Source: Acidimicrobiales bacterium (lineage in GTDB: Bacteria > Actinomycetota > Acidimicrobiia > Acidimicrobiales > MedAcidi-G1). From it: DNA of 53,229 nt. The position numbers and the translations under genes were made by a program. Every line of letters starts with the position of its first letter. Position 1 is the first letter of the stretch. Positions 33,999 through 44,713 of this stretch are shown in pieces. The notes below the pieces were generated by a model. The model had not been told where the DNA came from, made no database searches, and worked only from the letters and a program-made list of their open reading frames with translations. Location: NCBI GenBank assembly GCA_016845305.1, contig JAERSW010000010.1, positions 1 to 53,229 on the forward strand. Direction: 5' to 3'.

Positions 33999-36383
33999 AT
34001 GAAGGTCCTCCTGTCGTGGCTCCGTGAGTTCGCGCCCGTGGACGGCGACCCGACGGAGATCGGCGACCAGCTCAGCGACCTGGGCCTGGCCGTCGAGGAG
34101 ATGACGACCATCGGCGGCGGCCTCGACGGCATCGTGGTGGCCCGGGTGCTCGACCTGCGGCCCCACCCGGATGCCGACCGGATCCAACTGGTCGATGTGG
34201 ACCTCGGCGACGGCGAGGCGCTGCAGATCTGCTGCGGGGCGTTCAACATGTCGGTCGGCGACCTGGTGCCGCTGGCCACCCTGGGCACGACCATGCCCAA
34301 CGGCATGGAGATCGCCCGCCGGAAGATGCGGGGCGAGTGGTCCAACGGGATGCTCTGCTCGTCGCAGGAGATCGGCCTGGGCGACGACCACGACGGGATC
34401 ATGCTGCTCGGGTCGGGTCCGGACCTCGGCACGCCGCTGGTCGAGGCGCTGGAGATCCGGCCCGACGTCCTCTACGACCTGGAGGTCAACCCGAACCGGC
34501 CCGACGCCATGTCGGTGGCCGGCGTGGCCCGCGACCTCGCCGCCCGCCAGGGCGTGCCCTTCTCGCTGCCCGATCCGTCGCCCGCCGAGGTGGGTGCCGA
34601 CGCCGCCGACCGACTCGCCGTCGACGTGGTCGACCCGGTGCTGTGCGGTCGCTTCGTGGCCCGGGTGCTGGACGGGATCGCCATCGGCCCCTCGCCGAGG
34701 TGGCTGGCCAACCGCCTCACCGCGCTGGGCATGCGGCCCATCAACAACGTGGTGGACGTCTCCAACTACGTGATGCTGGAGCTGGGCCAGCCCAACCACA
34801 CCTACGACCTGGACGCCCTGGCCGCCCGGAGCGGATCGGGCGCGGCCCTGCGGGTCCGGCGGGCCGCCGACGGTGAGACGGTCGAGACCCTCGACGGCGT
34901 GGTCCGCACCCTGTCGGCCACCGACGGCGTCATCGCCGACGGGGACGACGTGGCCGTCGGCATCGCCGGGATCATGGGCGGCGCGTCGACCGAGATCGGC
35001 GACGCCACGACCAGCGTGGCCCTCGAGATGGCGTGGTGGGACCCGCAGTCCATCTCCACGTCGTCCCGGCGTCTCGGCCTGCGCAGCGAGGCGTCGGCCC
35101 GCTTCGAGCGCGGCGCCGATCCCGAGGTGGCCGACGTGGCCATGCGTCGCTTCGCCGAGCTGCTGGCCGAGGCCGGTGCCACGCTGGCCCCGGGCACCGT
35201 CGACGTCCGCGGCGAGGTGCCCGACCGGTCGCCCGTCCGGGTCCGGACTGATCGGGTCAACGCCCTGCTCGGCACCGACCTGTCCCGGGACGAGATGGCG
35301 GGGCTGCTGGCGCCCATCGGGTTCGCGGCCGAGCCGGCCGTCGGTGATGCGTCGTCCGCGGATCTCGACGTGGTCGTGCCCAGCTTCCGGCCGGACAGCG
35401 CCACGGAGATCGACGTGGTCGAGGAGGTGGCCCGCATGCACGGGTACGGCGCCATCGCGCGCACCGTGCCCAGCTCCACCATCACCGGTGGGCTCACCGG
35501 GTACCAGCACGACCGCCGGGCGGTCCGCGACACCATGGTCGGCCTGGGCCTCGACGAGGTCATGCCGGTGCCCTTCCTGGCCCCCGGCGACCTCGAGCGG
35601 GCCGGCCTGCCCGCCGACGGGATCACGGTGGCCAACCCGCTGGTGGCCGAGGAGTCGGTCATGCGGGCCTCGCTCCGGCCGGGGATCCTCAAGACGCTGG
35701 CCTACAACGCCTCGCACCGCCTGCACGGCCTCGGGGTGTTCGAGGTGGGGCACGTCTACCGGACGCCGGCCTCGCCCCAGCCGCTGCCCGACGAGCGGGA
35801 GCACCTGGCCGTCGGCCTGGGCGGCAGGGATGCCGGCGGAGCGGTGGCCGTCTGGTCGGGCCTGGCCGACGCCCTGGACTGCCGGGGCTACGAGCTCGTC
35901 GCCGACGACCCGGTCGGCCTGCACCCCACCCGGACGGCCCGCATCGAGGTGGATGGCGTGTCCGTGGGCCACGTGGGGGAGGTCGATCCCGGCGTGCTCG
36001 AGGCCTACGGGATCGGCGAGCGGGTGGGTTGGCTGGAGGTCGACCTCGAGGCCCTGCTGGCCCTGCCCCACGGTGGGCGTCCGTACCACCGGGTGAGTCG
36101 CTACCCGTCGTCGGACATCGACCTGGCCTTCGAGGTGGACGAGGGCACGCCGGCCTCGGCGGTGCGGGCCTGCCTGGCCGACGCCGCGGGCGACCTGCTG
36201 GCCGACCTGTCGCTGTTCGACGTGTTCCGGGGCGCTCCGGTGGCCGACGGGCGTCGCAGCCTGGCCTTCACCCTGCGCTTCCAGGCCGACGACCGCACCC
36301 TGACCGACGCCGAGGTGGCCGAGGTCCGGACGGCCTGCATCGCCGCCGTCGAGGGCTCGCTGCCCGCCACGTTGCGGGGCTGA
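33999..36383 (+). CDS. pheT: Phenylalanyl-tRNA synthetase beta subunit
   Basis: A 794-residue modular subunit. In order: EMAP-II-like tRNA-binding domain (about 40-150), B3/B4 editing domain (about 205-370), B5 DNA-binding-like domain (about 400-470), the inactive class II core and a C-terminal ferredoxin-fold anticodon-binding domain (about 700-794; YPSSDIDLAFEVDEGTPASAVRACL). N-terminal MKVLLSWLREFAPV is typical. CGGAGG lies about 12 bases before the ATG. Complete, with no anomalies seen. Confidence 0.97.
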   Translation: MKVLLSWLREFAPVDGDPTEIGDQLSDLGLAVEEMTTIGGGLDGIVVARVLDLRPHPDADRIQLVDVDLGDGEALQICCGAFNMSVGDLVPLATLGTTMPNGMEIARRKMRGEWSNGMLCSSQEIGLGDDHDGIMLLGSGPDLGTPLVEALEIRPDVLYDLEVNPNRPDAMSVAGVARDLAARQGVPFSLPDPSPAEVGADAADRLAVDVVDPVLCGRFVARVLDGIAIGPSPRWLANRLTALGMRPINNVVDVSNYVMLELGQPNHTYDLDALAARSGSGAALRVRRAADGETVETLDGVVRTLSATDGVIADGDDVAVGIAGIMGGASTEIGDATTSVALEMAWWDPQSISTSSRRLGLRSEASARFERGADPEVADVAMRRFAELLAEAGATLAPGTVDVRGEVPDRSPVRVRTDRVNALLGTDLSRDEMAGLLAPIGFAAEPAVGDASSADLDVVVPSFRPDSATEIDVVEEVARMHGYGAIARTVPSSTITGGLTGYQHDRRAVRDTMVGLGLDEVMPVPFLAPGDLERAGLPADGITVANPLVAEESVMRASLRPGILKTLAYNASHRLHGLGVFEVGHVYRTPASPQPLPDEREHLAVGLGGRDAGGAVAVWSGLADALDCRGYELVADDPVGLHPTRTARIEVDGVSVGHVGEVDPGVLEAYGIGERVGWLEVDLEALLALPHGGRPYHRVSRYPSSDIDLAFEVDEGTPASAVRACLADAAGDLLADLSLFDVFRGAPVADGRRSLAFTLRFQADDRTLTDAEVAEVRTACIAAVEGSLPATLRG

Positions 36384-36392
36384 GTCACCCAC

Positions 36393-36398
36393 TACCTT
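36393..36398 (+). promoter_or_regulatory. -10 element of the quinone oxidoreductase gene
   Basis: TACCTT ends 8 bases before the ATG at 36407, in the 23-base gap after pheT. Spacing is slightly longer than in the other leaderless cases. Confidence 0.4.
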
Positions 36399-36406
36399 TC
36401 CCCGCC

Positions 36407-37384
36407 ATGCGCGCATGGCAGGTCCACGAACTGGGTGATCCGATCGACCGGCTGGTCCTCGACGAGGTCGGGGCGCCGGAACCGAAGGCCGGTGGGGTGG
36501 TGGTGGCCTCCCAGGCGGTCGGCCTGGCCTTCCCCGACGTCCTGCAGGTGCGGGGCGAGTACCAGGTGAAGCCCCCGCTGCCCTTCGTGCCGGGCAGCGA
36601 GACGGCGGGCACGGTGGTGGCCGTCGGCGAGGGCGTGGACGAGGCGCTGGTGGGGCGACGGGTGGTGGCCCTCGGCGGGGGCCTGTCCGAGCAGGTGGCC
36701 CTGCCCGCCTCCTCGGTGTTCGAGGTGCCCGACGCTCTCTCGTCGGCGAAGGCGGCGGCCATCCCCATGAACTACTGCACCACCTGGTTCGCCCTCCACG
36801 ACCGGGCCCGGCTCCAGGCGGGGGAGACCCTGCTGGTCACCGGTGCCTCGGGTGGCGTGGGCTCGGCGGCCATCCAGCTGGGGCGGGCCGCCGGCGCCCG
36901 GGTGATCGCCGTGGCCGGCGGGCCGGAGAAGGTGGCGGCGTGCGAGGCCCTCGGCGCCGACTCGGTCATCGACCATCGCGAGGTCGACGACCTGGTCGAC
37001 GAGGTGCGGACCCTGACCGACGGGCGGGGCGTGGACGTGGCCTACGACCCGGTGGGCGGCGACGTCTTCCAGCAGGTGCGGCGGTGCATGGCCTGGGACG
37101 GGCGCCTGCTGGTCATCGGCTTCGTGGCCGGGATCCCGGAGCTGGCCACCAACCACGTGCTGCTCAAGAACTACTCGGTGGTGGGCGTCCACTGGGGGGC
37201 GTCGCTGGCCCGTGATCCGGAGTCGCTGGGCCGCCAGGTGCGGTCGGTGTTCGACCTGGCCGAGGCCGGTGCGGTCGACCCCCTGCTCCATCCGCCGTAC
37301 GCCTTCGAGGAGGCCCCGCGGGCCCTGCAGGACATCTACGACCGGCGGGTGGTGGGCAAGGTGGTGGCCGAGATCCCGGCCTGA
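36407..37384 (+). CDS. NAD(P)H:quinone oxidoreductase-like zinc-independent MDR protein
   Basis: A 325-residue medium-chain dehydrogenase/reductase. It has the GroES-like N-domain (MRAWQVHELGDPIDRLVLDEVG; PFVPGSETAGTVVAVGEGV), the Rossmann loop LVTGASGGVGSAAIQLGRAAGA and YDPVGGDVFQQVRRCMAWDGRLLVIGF. No catalytic or structural zinc cysteines are seen, which points to the quinone oxidoreductase/crotonyl-CoA reductase side of the family; the true substrate is unknown. The gene lies between pheT and the arg operator, and its stop is 15 bases before the long palindrome. Confidence 0.85.
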   Translation: MRAWQVHELGDPIDRLVLDEVGAPEPKAGGVVVASQAVGLAFPDVLQVRGEYQVKPPLPFVPGSETAGTVVAVGEGVDEALVGRRVVALGGGLSEQVALPASSVFEVPDALSSAKAAAIPMNYCTTWFALHDRARLQAGETLLVTGASGGVGSAAIQLGRAAGARVIAVAGGPEKVAACEALGADSVIDHREVDDLVDEVRTLTDGRGVDVAYDPVGGDVFQQVRRCMAWDGRLLVIGFVAGIPELATNHVLLKNYSVVGVHWGASLARDPESLGRQVRSVFDLAEAGAVDPLLHPPYAFEEAPRALQDIYDRRVVGKVVAEIPA

Positions 37385-37399
37385 CCTCGATCTATACGG

Positions 37400-37448
37400 C
37401 CATCCGCATACTGATGTTGTATCAGTATGCGGATGGTGGCATACTGAT
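37400..37448. promoter_or_regulatory. Palindromic operator of the arg cluster with embedded promoter
   Basis: CCATCCGCATACTGAT (37400-37415) and its exact reverse complement (37421-37436) flank GTTGT: a perfect 16-bp inverted repeat. The core half-site GCATACTGAT recurs at 37439-37448, so three half-sites occur (37406-37415, 37421-37430 inverted, 37439-37448). A promoter TTGTAT (37417-37422), 17 bases, CATACT (37440-37445) overlaps them, and the argC ATG is 6 bases later. ArgR, encoded in the cluster, is the obvious candidate ligand; the sequence is not a textbook ARG box. The stretch is AT-richer than anything around it. Confidence 0.75.
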
Positions 37449-37451
37449 CGG

Positions 37452-38555
37452 ATGCCCGCCAGCCAACCGTCCCCCCGGCACCGGATCGCCGTCATCGGCG
37501 CGTCCGGGTTCACCGGTGCCGAACTGCTCCGGCTCTGCGCCGCCCATCCGACCTTCGAGGTGGTGGTGGCCACCGGCGAGTCCCAGGCCGGCACGGCGGT
37601 CGCCGACCTGTACCCGAGCCTGGCCGGCCACTACGGCGGCCTGACCTACGCGCCGACCGACGAGGCGGCCGTCGACGGCTGCGACGTGGCCTTCCTCGGC
37701 CTCCCGCACGGCGCCTCCCAGGCCCTCGTGCCCGACCTGCTGGACCGGGTGGGCCACGTGGTCGACCTGGCCGCCGACTTCCGTTTGCGCGACGCCGGCC
37801 TCTACCCGACCTGGTACGGCGAGCCGCACGCCGCACCCGCCCTGCTCGACGGGGCGGCCTACGGGCTCCCCGAGCTCTTCCGGCCCGGCCTGGCGGGTGC
37901 CCGCCTCGTGGCCGCCGCCGGCTGCTACCCGACGGCCGCCTCCCTGGCGCTGGCCCCGTTCCTCCGGGCCGGCCTGGTCGAGCCGGCCGGCCTGGTGGTC
38001 GATGCGGCCAGCGGTGTGTCGGGTGCCGGACGGCCCCCGAAGCCCAACACCACCTTCTGCACCGTCGACGAGGACTTCACCGCCTACGGCCTGGCCGGCG
38101 GCCCCGGCGACGGTCTCGGACACCGGCACACCCCGGAGATGGAGCAGGTGCTCGGCACTGGCGCCGACGGGGCCGTCCTGGCCACGGCCGGCGAGGTGTC
38201 GGTGCTGTTCACCCCCCACCTCGCGCCGATGAACCGGGGCATCCTGGCCACCTGCTACGCCCGGCCCACCGACCCCGGCCTCGACTCGGCCGGGGCCCTC
38301 GCCGTGCTGGCCGACGCCTACGCCGGAGAGCCCTTCGTGGTGGTCGATGAACGGTCCCCGTCCACCAAGGCCACCTTCGGCTCGAACGCCGCCCACCTCA
38401 GCGCCCGGGTCGACCCCCGGACCGGCCTGCTCGTCGTCCTGTCGGCCATCGACAACCTCGTCAAGGGCGCCTCGGGCCAGGCCGTCCAGTGCGCCAACGC
38501 CCTGCTCGGCCTCGACGAGACGACCGGCCTGTCGACGGTGGGGGTGTACCCGTGA
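37452..38555 (+). CDS. argC: N-acetyl-gamma-glutamyl-phosphate reductase ArgC
   Basis: NADPH-dependent third step of arginine synthesis. The 367-residue protein begins RIAVIGASGFTGAELLRL (Rossmann loop) and carries catalytic Cys158 in AAAGCYPTAA, DLAADFRLRD and the C-terminal LSAIDNLVKGASGQAVQCAN. The ATG is 6 bases after the CATACT -10, so the message is likely leaderless and begins inside the operator region. First gene of argCJBDFRGH; overlaps argJ as GTGA. Confidence 0.97.
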   Translation: MPASQPSPRHRIAVIGASGFTGAELLRLCAAHPTFEVVVATGESQAGTAVADLYPSLAGHYGGLTYAPTDEAAVDGCDVAFLGLPHGASQALVPDLLDRVGHVVDLAADFRLRDAGLYPTWYGEPHAAPALLDGAAYGLPELFRPGLAGARLVAAAGCYPTAASLALAPFLRAGLVEPAGLVVDAASGVSGAGRPPKPNTTFCTVDEDFTAYGLAGGPGDGLGHRHTPEMEQVLGTGADGAVLATAGEVSVLFTPHLAPMNRGILATCYARPTDPGLDSAGALAVLADAYAGEPFVVVDERSPSTKATFGSNAAHLSARVDPRTGLLVVLSAIDNLVKGASGQAVQCANALLGLDETTGLSTVGVYP

Positions 38556-39730
38556 GCGTCACCGCCGTGCCGGGCTTCGTGGCCGCCGGATCCACGTGTG
38601 GCATCAAGCCGTCGGGCGCTCCCGACCTGGCCATGGTGGCCACCGCCGACGGGGCGCCCGTCACCGCGGCCGGCGTGTTCACCTCCAACCTGATGACCGC
38701 TCCGCCGGTCCTGGCCTGCCGGGACCACCTGGCGTCCACCGGCGGCCGAGCCGCCGCGGTGGTCCTCAACAGCGGCAACGCCAACGCGGCCACCGGGGCG
38801 CCGGGTCGGGCCGACGCCGAGGAGATGTGCCGGCTGACGGCCGAGGCCGTGGGCTGTAGCACCGACGAGGTGCTGGTCTGCTCGACGGGCTGGATCGGCT
38901 TCCCGCTGCCCATGGATGCCATCGCCCCGGCCATCGGGCCGTTGGCCACGGCGATGTCTCCCGAGGGCGGTCCCGACGCCGCCCGGGCCATGATGACCAC
39001 CGACACCGTCCCCAAGGCCACCGTGGTGACCGGCACGACGGCCGACGGCGGGACCTTCACCGTGGGCGGCGTGGCCAAGGGCGCGGCGATGCTCGAACCG
39101 AACATGGCCACGATGCTGGCCGTGGTCACCACCGACGCCGCCGTCGACGCGGCGACGGCCACCGACCTGCTCCGCTCCGCCGTCGGAGTGTCGTTCAACT
39201 GCCTGACGGTGGACGGCGCCGAGTCCACCAACGACACGGTGCTGCTGCTCGCCTCGGGCACCGCCGGCCCGGTCGACGAGGCCGCCCTCGGCACCGCCCT
39301 GGCCGACGCCTGCCGGGACCTCGCCGTGCAGATGGCCGACGACGCCGAGGGCTCCACCAAGACCGTCTTCCTGACCGTCACCGGGGCGACCAGCGACGCC
39401 GAGGCCGCCAAGGGCGCCCGGGACACCGCCAACTGCCAGCTGGTGAAGTGCTCCTGGTACGGGCAGGACCCCTACTGGGGCCGGATCGCCGCCGAGATGG
39501 GCGCCGCCGGTATCGCCTTCGACCCCGACGCCATCACGATCGCCTACGGCGGGCAGGTGGTCTACGCCGCCGGCGCCGTGCAGCCGGTCGACGAGGACGC
39601 CCTGTCCGCCCACATGGCCGGTCGGCGGCTCGACCTCGACGTCGACCTCGGCCAGGGCGACGGCACGGCCTGGATCGTCACCACCGACCTCAGCCACGCC
39701 TACATCGACGAGAACATGCGGACCTCATGA
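38552..39730 (+). CDS. argJ: Bifunctional ornithine acetyltransferase / N-acetylglutamate synthase ArgJ
   Basis: Recycles the acetyl group, so the cluster does not need argE. The 392-residue precursor self-cleaves at NMATML, making Thr187 the new N-terminal nucleophile of the beta chain. Upstream, GGVAKGAAMLEPNMATML differs slightly from the family KGSGMIxPNMATML (Ala-Ala for Ser-Gly). The LNSGNANAATG oxyanion region and C-terminal [14 protein letters not shown] are present. GTG start in the argC stop; stop overlaps argB as ATGA. Whether it also makes N-acetylglutamate cannot be judged from sequence. Confidence 0.96.
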   Translation: MSVTAVPGFVAAGSTCGIKPSGAPDLAMVATADGAPVTAAGVFTSNLMTAPPVLACRDHLASTGGRAAAVVLNSGNANAATGAPGRADAEEMCRLTAEAVGCSTDEVLVCSTGWIGFPLPMDAIAPAIGPLATAMSPEGGPDAARAMMTTDTVPKATVVTGTTADGGTFTVGGVAKGAAMLEPNMATMLAVVTTDAAVDAATATDLLRSAVGVSFNCLTVDGAESTNDTVLLLASGTAGPVDEAALGTALADACRDLAVQMADDAEGSTKTVFLTVTGATSDAEAAKGARDTANCQLVKCSWYGQDPYWGRIAAEMGAAGIAFDPDAITIAYGGQVVYAAGAVQPVDEDALSAHMAGRRLDLDVDLGQGDGTAWIVTTDLSHAYIDENMRTS

Positions 39731-40695
39731 CCAGCCACGCCCCTGCTCCCGACGCCTCCAGCGGCCTGTCCGACTTCTCGCCCGAGCGGCGGGCCGCCGT
39801 GCTGGTCGAGACCCTGCCGTACATCCAGCGGTTCGCCGGCTCGATCATCGTGGTCAAGTTCGGTGGCAACGCCATGGTCGACGACGAGCTGGCCGCCCGC
39901 TTCGCCGAGGACGTGGTCCTCATGCACTCGGTGGGCATCCGGCCCGTCGTGGTGCACGGCGGGGGCCCCCAGATCGGCGCGCTGATGGACCGGCTCGGCA
40001 TCGAGTCGGAGTTCCGGGACGGCCTGCGGGTCACCGACGCCGAGACCCTGGACATCGCACGGATGGTCCTCGTCGGCAAGGTCAACCGGGACATCGTGTC
40101 CGGTATCAACCGGCATGGCCCCCTCGCCGTGGGCCTCTCGGGCGAGGACGCCGGCCTGATCCGGGCCTCGGCCCGCAACCCAGAGCTGGGCTTCGTCGGC
40201 GACGTCGAGTCGGTCAACCCGGCCATCATCGAGCGGCTCCTGGCCGAGGACCTGATCCCCGTGGTGTCGACCATCGGCGTGGATGTGGCCGGACAGGCCT
40301 ACAACATCAACGCCGACACGGTGGCCGCCGCGGTGGCGGGCGCGCTGGGCGCCGAGCGGATCCTCTACCTCACCGACGTGGAGGGCCTGCTGGCCGACGT
40401 CGACGACCCCTCGTCCCGGATCTCGCGGATCGACCTGTCGGGGCTCGACGCCCTCATCGCCGACGGCACGGTCAGCGGGGGGATGATCCCCAAGGTGCAG
40501 GCCTGCGTGGACGCCGTGGAGGCCGGCGTGGGCTCGGCGCACATGGTCGACGGGCGGATCCCCCACGTGGTCCTGCTGGAGCTGTTCACCGACGTGGGCA
40601 TCGGCACGATGGTCCTGCCCGACGGCGGCGTGGCCGCCGACGGACGGGGCGTCGAGGGCCCGGACGGGACCGGCGACGACGGGAGCGCGTCATGA
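39727..40695 (+). CDS. argB: Acetylglutamate kinase ArgB
   Basis: Phosphorylates N-acetylglutamate, usually the arginine-feedback step. The 322-residue amino acid kinase has [11 protein letters not shown] (about 43-53), [14 protein letters not shown], the [11 protein letters not shown] segment, [30 protein letters not shown] and [14 protein letters not shown]. The N-terminal helix ahead of the kinase core ([19 protein letters not shown]) is the feature associated with arginine-sensitive hexameric enzymes. The C-terminus has a 30-residue Gly/Asp-rich extension. It overlaps argD by 4 bases. Confidence 0.97.
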   Translation: MTSHAPAPDASSGLSDFSPERRAAVLVETLPYIQRFAGSIIVVKFGGNAMVDDELAARFAEDVVLMHSVGIRPVVVHGGGPQIGALMDRLGIESEFRDGLRVTDAETLDIARMVLVGKVNRDIVSGINRHGPLAVGLSGEDAGLIRASARNPELGFVGDVESVNPAIIERLLAEDLIPVVSTIGVDVAGQAYNINADTVAAAVAGALGAERILYLTDVEGLLADVDDPSSRISRIDLSGLDALIADGTVSGGMIPKVQACVDAVEAGVGSAHMVDGRIPHVVLLELFTDVGIGTMVLPDGGVAADGRGVEGPDGTGDDGSAS

Positions 40696-41975
40696 GCGGC
40701 GCATTGGCCGCCACGACGGGCACCGGGACCGGTCGGGAGCGGTGGGACCGGATCATGGTCGGCAACTACGGCACCCCGCCGGTCACCTTCGTGCGGGGGT
40801 CGGGGACCGAGCTGTTCGACGAGGAGGGCCGGCGGTACCTCGACTTCCTGTGCGGCCTGGCCGTCACCGGTCTCGGCCACTCCCACCCGCGGATCGCCGC
40901 GGCGCTGGCCGAGCAGGCCACCACGCTGCTCCACGTCTCCAACCTGTTCGTCACCGAACCCCAGCTCGAGGTCGCCGAACGCCTCGACGCCCTGGTGCGG
41001 TCCGGTGCCCCCACCGGGGACAGCGCCGGAGACAGCGCGGGGGCCGACGCCCCGGGACGGGTGCTGTTCCAGAACTCGGGCGCCGAGGCCAACGAGGCCG
41101 CCATCAAGATGGCCCGCAAGTACCACGGACGGGGCCGCCACGAGGTGGTCTCCGCCTTCCGGTCGTTCCACGGCCGGACCCTGACCACGCTGGCCGCCAC
41201 GGGCCAGCCCGAGAAGCACGAGCCGTTCCAGCCGCTGCCCGAGGGCTTCCGGCACGCCGCCTGGAACGACCTCGACGCCCTGGAGGCCGCCCTGGCCCCC
41301 GAGGTGGGCGCCGTGCTGCTCGAGCCGCTGCAGGGCGAGGGCGGGGTCAACACCGCCGACGTCGAGTACCTCCGGGGCGTCCGGCGGATCTGCGACGAGC
41401 GGGGCCTGGTGCTCATCATGGACGAGGTCCAGACCGGCCTGGGTCGGACCGGCGCCTGGTTCGGCTTCCAGCACGCCGGCATCCGGCCCGACGTGGTCAC
41501 CATGGCCAAGGGCCTCGGCAACGGGGTGCCCATCGGCGCCGTGTGGGCCACCGCCGAGGTGGCGTCGGCCTTCGGGCCCGGCGACCACGGCTCGACCTTC
41601 GCCGGCCAGCCTCTGGCCGCCTCGGCGGCCCGGGAGGTCCTCCGGGTGCTCGAGGAGCTGGACGCTCCGGCACTGGCCACCGCCCGGGGCGCCGAGCTGA
41701 CCGCCCTGCTGGAGGCCCTCGACGGGGTGACCACGGTGCGGGGCCTCGGCCTGCTGCTGGCCGCCGAGCTGGACCCCGCCGTCCTCGATGGCCGGACCGG
41801 CCCCGAGGTGGCCCGGGCCTGTCTGGACGCCGGCCTCGTCGTCAACGGCGTGACGCCCACTGCCCTGCGGCTGGCCCCGCCGTTGACCGCGTCGTCCGAC
41901 GAGTTGGCCGAGGGCGTGTCGATCCTCGCCGGGGTCCTGGCGGCCGGAGGCCCGGACGAAGGGGGAGGAGCCTGA
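40692..41975 (+). CDS. argD: Acetylornithine aminotransferase ArgD
   Basis: PLP-dependent class III aminotransferase (427 residues) making N-acetylornithine. It has [71 protein letters not shown] and the PLP lysine in [14 protein letters not shown] (about residue 272). A short Gly/Asp/Ala insertion ([15 protein letters not shown], about 110-124) lies in the small loop before the PLP phosphate site. The TGA overlaps the argF ATG as TGATG. Confidence 0.96.
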   Translation: MSGALAATTGTGTGRERWDRIMVGNYGTPPVTFVRGSGTELFDEEGRRYLDFLCGLAVTGLGHSHPRIAAALAEQATTLLHVSNLFVTEPQLEVAERLDALVRSGAPTGDSAGDSAGADAPGRVLFQNSGAEANEAAIKMARKYHGRGRHEVVSAFRSFHGRTLTTLAATGQPEKHEPFQPLPEGFRHAAWNDLDALEAALAPEVGAVLLEPLQGEGGVNTADVEYLRGVRRICDERGLVLIMDEVQTGLGRTGAWFGFQHAGIRPDVVTMAKGLGNGVPIGAVWATAEVASAFGPGDHGSTFAGQPLAASAAREVLRVLEELDAPALATARGAELTALLEALDGVTTVRGLGLLLAAELDPAVLDGRTGPEVARACLDAGLVVNGVTPTALRLAPPLTASSDELAEGVSILAGVLAAGGPDEGGGA

Positions 41976-42937
41976 TGCGGCACCTGCTGGAGGTCGACGA
42001 CCTCACCACCGACGAGTTGGTCCGGGTGCTGCACCTGGCCGCCGATCCGGCGCCGCCGCGGGTGCTCGACGGTCGGGGCATGGCGCTGGTGTTCGAGAAG
42101 CCGTCGGCGAGGACCCGCAACTCCATGGAGATGGCCGTCTTCCAGTTGGGCGGCCATCCCATCTACATCCAGGCGGCCGAGGTGGGCCTCGACGTCCGGG
42201 AGTCCGTGGAGGACGTGACCCGGACGCTCGCCTCCTACCACGCCTGCATCGGGGCCCGGACCTTCGCCCACGCCACCGTCGAACGGATGGCCGCCGAGGA
42301 CCTCGTCCCGGTGGTCAACATGCTGTCCGACGCCGCCCACCCCCTCCAGGCCCTGGCCGACGTCCTCACCCTGGTCCGGGAGTTCTCCGGCCCGGACGTC
42401 GCCGACTGGCCCGCCGGCGACCTGCTGGCCGGACGGACCGTGGCCTACGTGGGCGACGGCAACAACGTCTTCCGGTCCCTGGCCCTGGCCGCCGGAATGC
42501 TGGGGGCCGAGGTCCGGTTCACCGGGCCCGCCGGCTACCGGCTGCCCGACGCCGACCGGGACCGGCTGTCCGCGGCCGGCCTGTCGATCACCGAGGCCGA
42601 CGTCGCCGCCGAGGCGGTGGCCGGCGCCGACGCCGTCTACACCGACGTCTGGACGTCCATGGGCCAGGAGGACGAGACCGCCCGGCGCCTCGTCGACTTC
42701 GAGGCCTACCGGGTCGACGAGGCCCTCATGGAGGCCGCCGGCCCGCAGGCCGTCTTCCTGCACTGCCTGCCCGCCCACCGGGGCGAGGAGGTCACCGACG
42801 GCGTGGTGGACGGCCCGGCCAGCCGGGTCTGGCCCCAGGCCGCCAACCGGATGCACGCAGCCCGAGGCCTGCTCGCCTGGCTCCTCGGCGAGGTGGACCA
42901 CGCCGGGGAGGGCCATGTCGGGGAGGAATCGCCATGA
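41975..42937 (+). CDS. argF: Ornithine carbamoyltransferase ArgF
   Basis: Makes citrulline from ornithine and carbamoyl phosphate. The 320-residue enzyme has the ornithine-side motifs [12 protein letters not shown] and [15 protein letters not shown], which separate it from PyrB, and [12 protein letters not shown]. The carbamoyl-phosphate motif reads [11 protein letters not shown]: the usual S-T-R-T-R is S44-A-R-T-R48, a substitution at the second position. Both arginines and the second Thr are kept, so activity is expected. GGGGGAGGAG precedes the start. It overlaps argR by 4 bases. Confidence 0.95.
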   Translation: MRHLLEVDDLTTDELVRVLHLAADPAPPRVLDGRGMALVFEKPSARTRNSMEMAVFQLGGHPIYIQAAEVGLDVRESVEDVTRTLASYHACIGARTFAHATVERMAAEDLVPVVNMLSDAAHPLQALADVLTLVREFSGPDVADWPAGDLLAGRTVAYVGDGNNVFRSLALAAGMLGAEVRFTGPAGYRLPDADRDRLSAAGLSITEADVAAEAVAGADAVYTDVWTSMGQEDETARRLVDFEAYRVDEALMEAAGPQAVFLHCLPAHRGEEVTDGVVDGPASRVWPQAANRMHAARGLLAWLLGEVDHAGEGHVGEESP

Positions 42938-43395
42938 GCAAGCACCAGCGGCAGCACCGGATCACCCGGCTGCTGGTCGACCACGTGGTGGCCAGCCAGG
43001 AGCAGCTGGTGGGCCTGCTCGCCGACGAGGGCATCGCCTCGACCCAGGCCACGGTGTCGCGCGACCTCGACGACCTCGGAGCCGTCAAGGTCCGGGTGCC
43101 GGGTGGCGACAGCGTGTACGCCATCCCGGAGCACCCGGCCGACCGGAACGTGCCCACCGACCAGCTGCGACGGGTGCTGGGCGAGTGGGTGGTTGACGTG
43201 GCCTCGTCGGGCAACCTCGTGGTGCTGCGGACCCCGCCCGGTTCGGCCCACGTGGTCGCCTCGGCGCTGGACCGGACGGGCCTCGAGGGCTCGATCGGCA
43301 CGGTGGCCGGGGACGACACCCTGATGGTGGTGGCCGCCGAAGAGGTCAGCGGTGCCGAGTTGGCCGACCGGGTCCGGGACCTGGCCGGACTCTGA
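42934..43395 (+). CDS. argR: Arginine repressor ArgR
   Basis: A 153-residue arginine-responsive regulator. The N-terminal winged helix-turn-helix (about 1-70) has [18 protein letters not shown], with recognition-helix SRDL at 42-45. The C-terminal hexamerisation and arginine-binding domain (about 85-153) has the [12 protein letters not shown] motif. The gene sits inside the operon it presumably controls, so repression would be autogenous; the palindrome at 37400-37448 is the natural target. Confidence 0.96.
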   Translation: MSKHQRQHRITRLLVDHVVASQEQLVGLLADEGIASTQATVSRDLDDLGAVKVRVPGGDSVYAIPEHPADRNVPTDQLRRVLGEWVVDVASSGNLVVLRTPPGSAHVVASALDRTGLEGSIGTVAGDDTLMVVAAEEVSGAELADRVRDLAGL

Positions 43396-43485
43396 GCGGC
43401 GACCGGTCCCCAGGGGCCGGGCCGGAGACGACAGCGCGACCGACAGCGAGAACGAGAACGAGACGGAAGCAGGGACGGAAGAGAC

Positions 43486-44709
<1,224 letters not shown>

Positions 44710-44713
44710 CCCG

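Noticed and set aside
43396-43485. Repeated GAGAACGAGAACGAGAC run before argG considered as a regulatory repeat
   Set aside because: It is short and purine-rich, best explained as an extended ribosome-binding leader; no palindrome resembling the argC operator is present.
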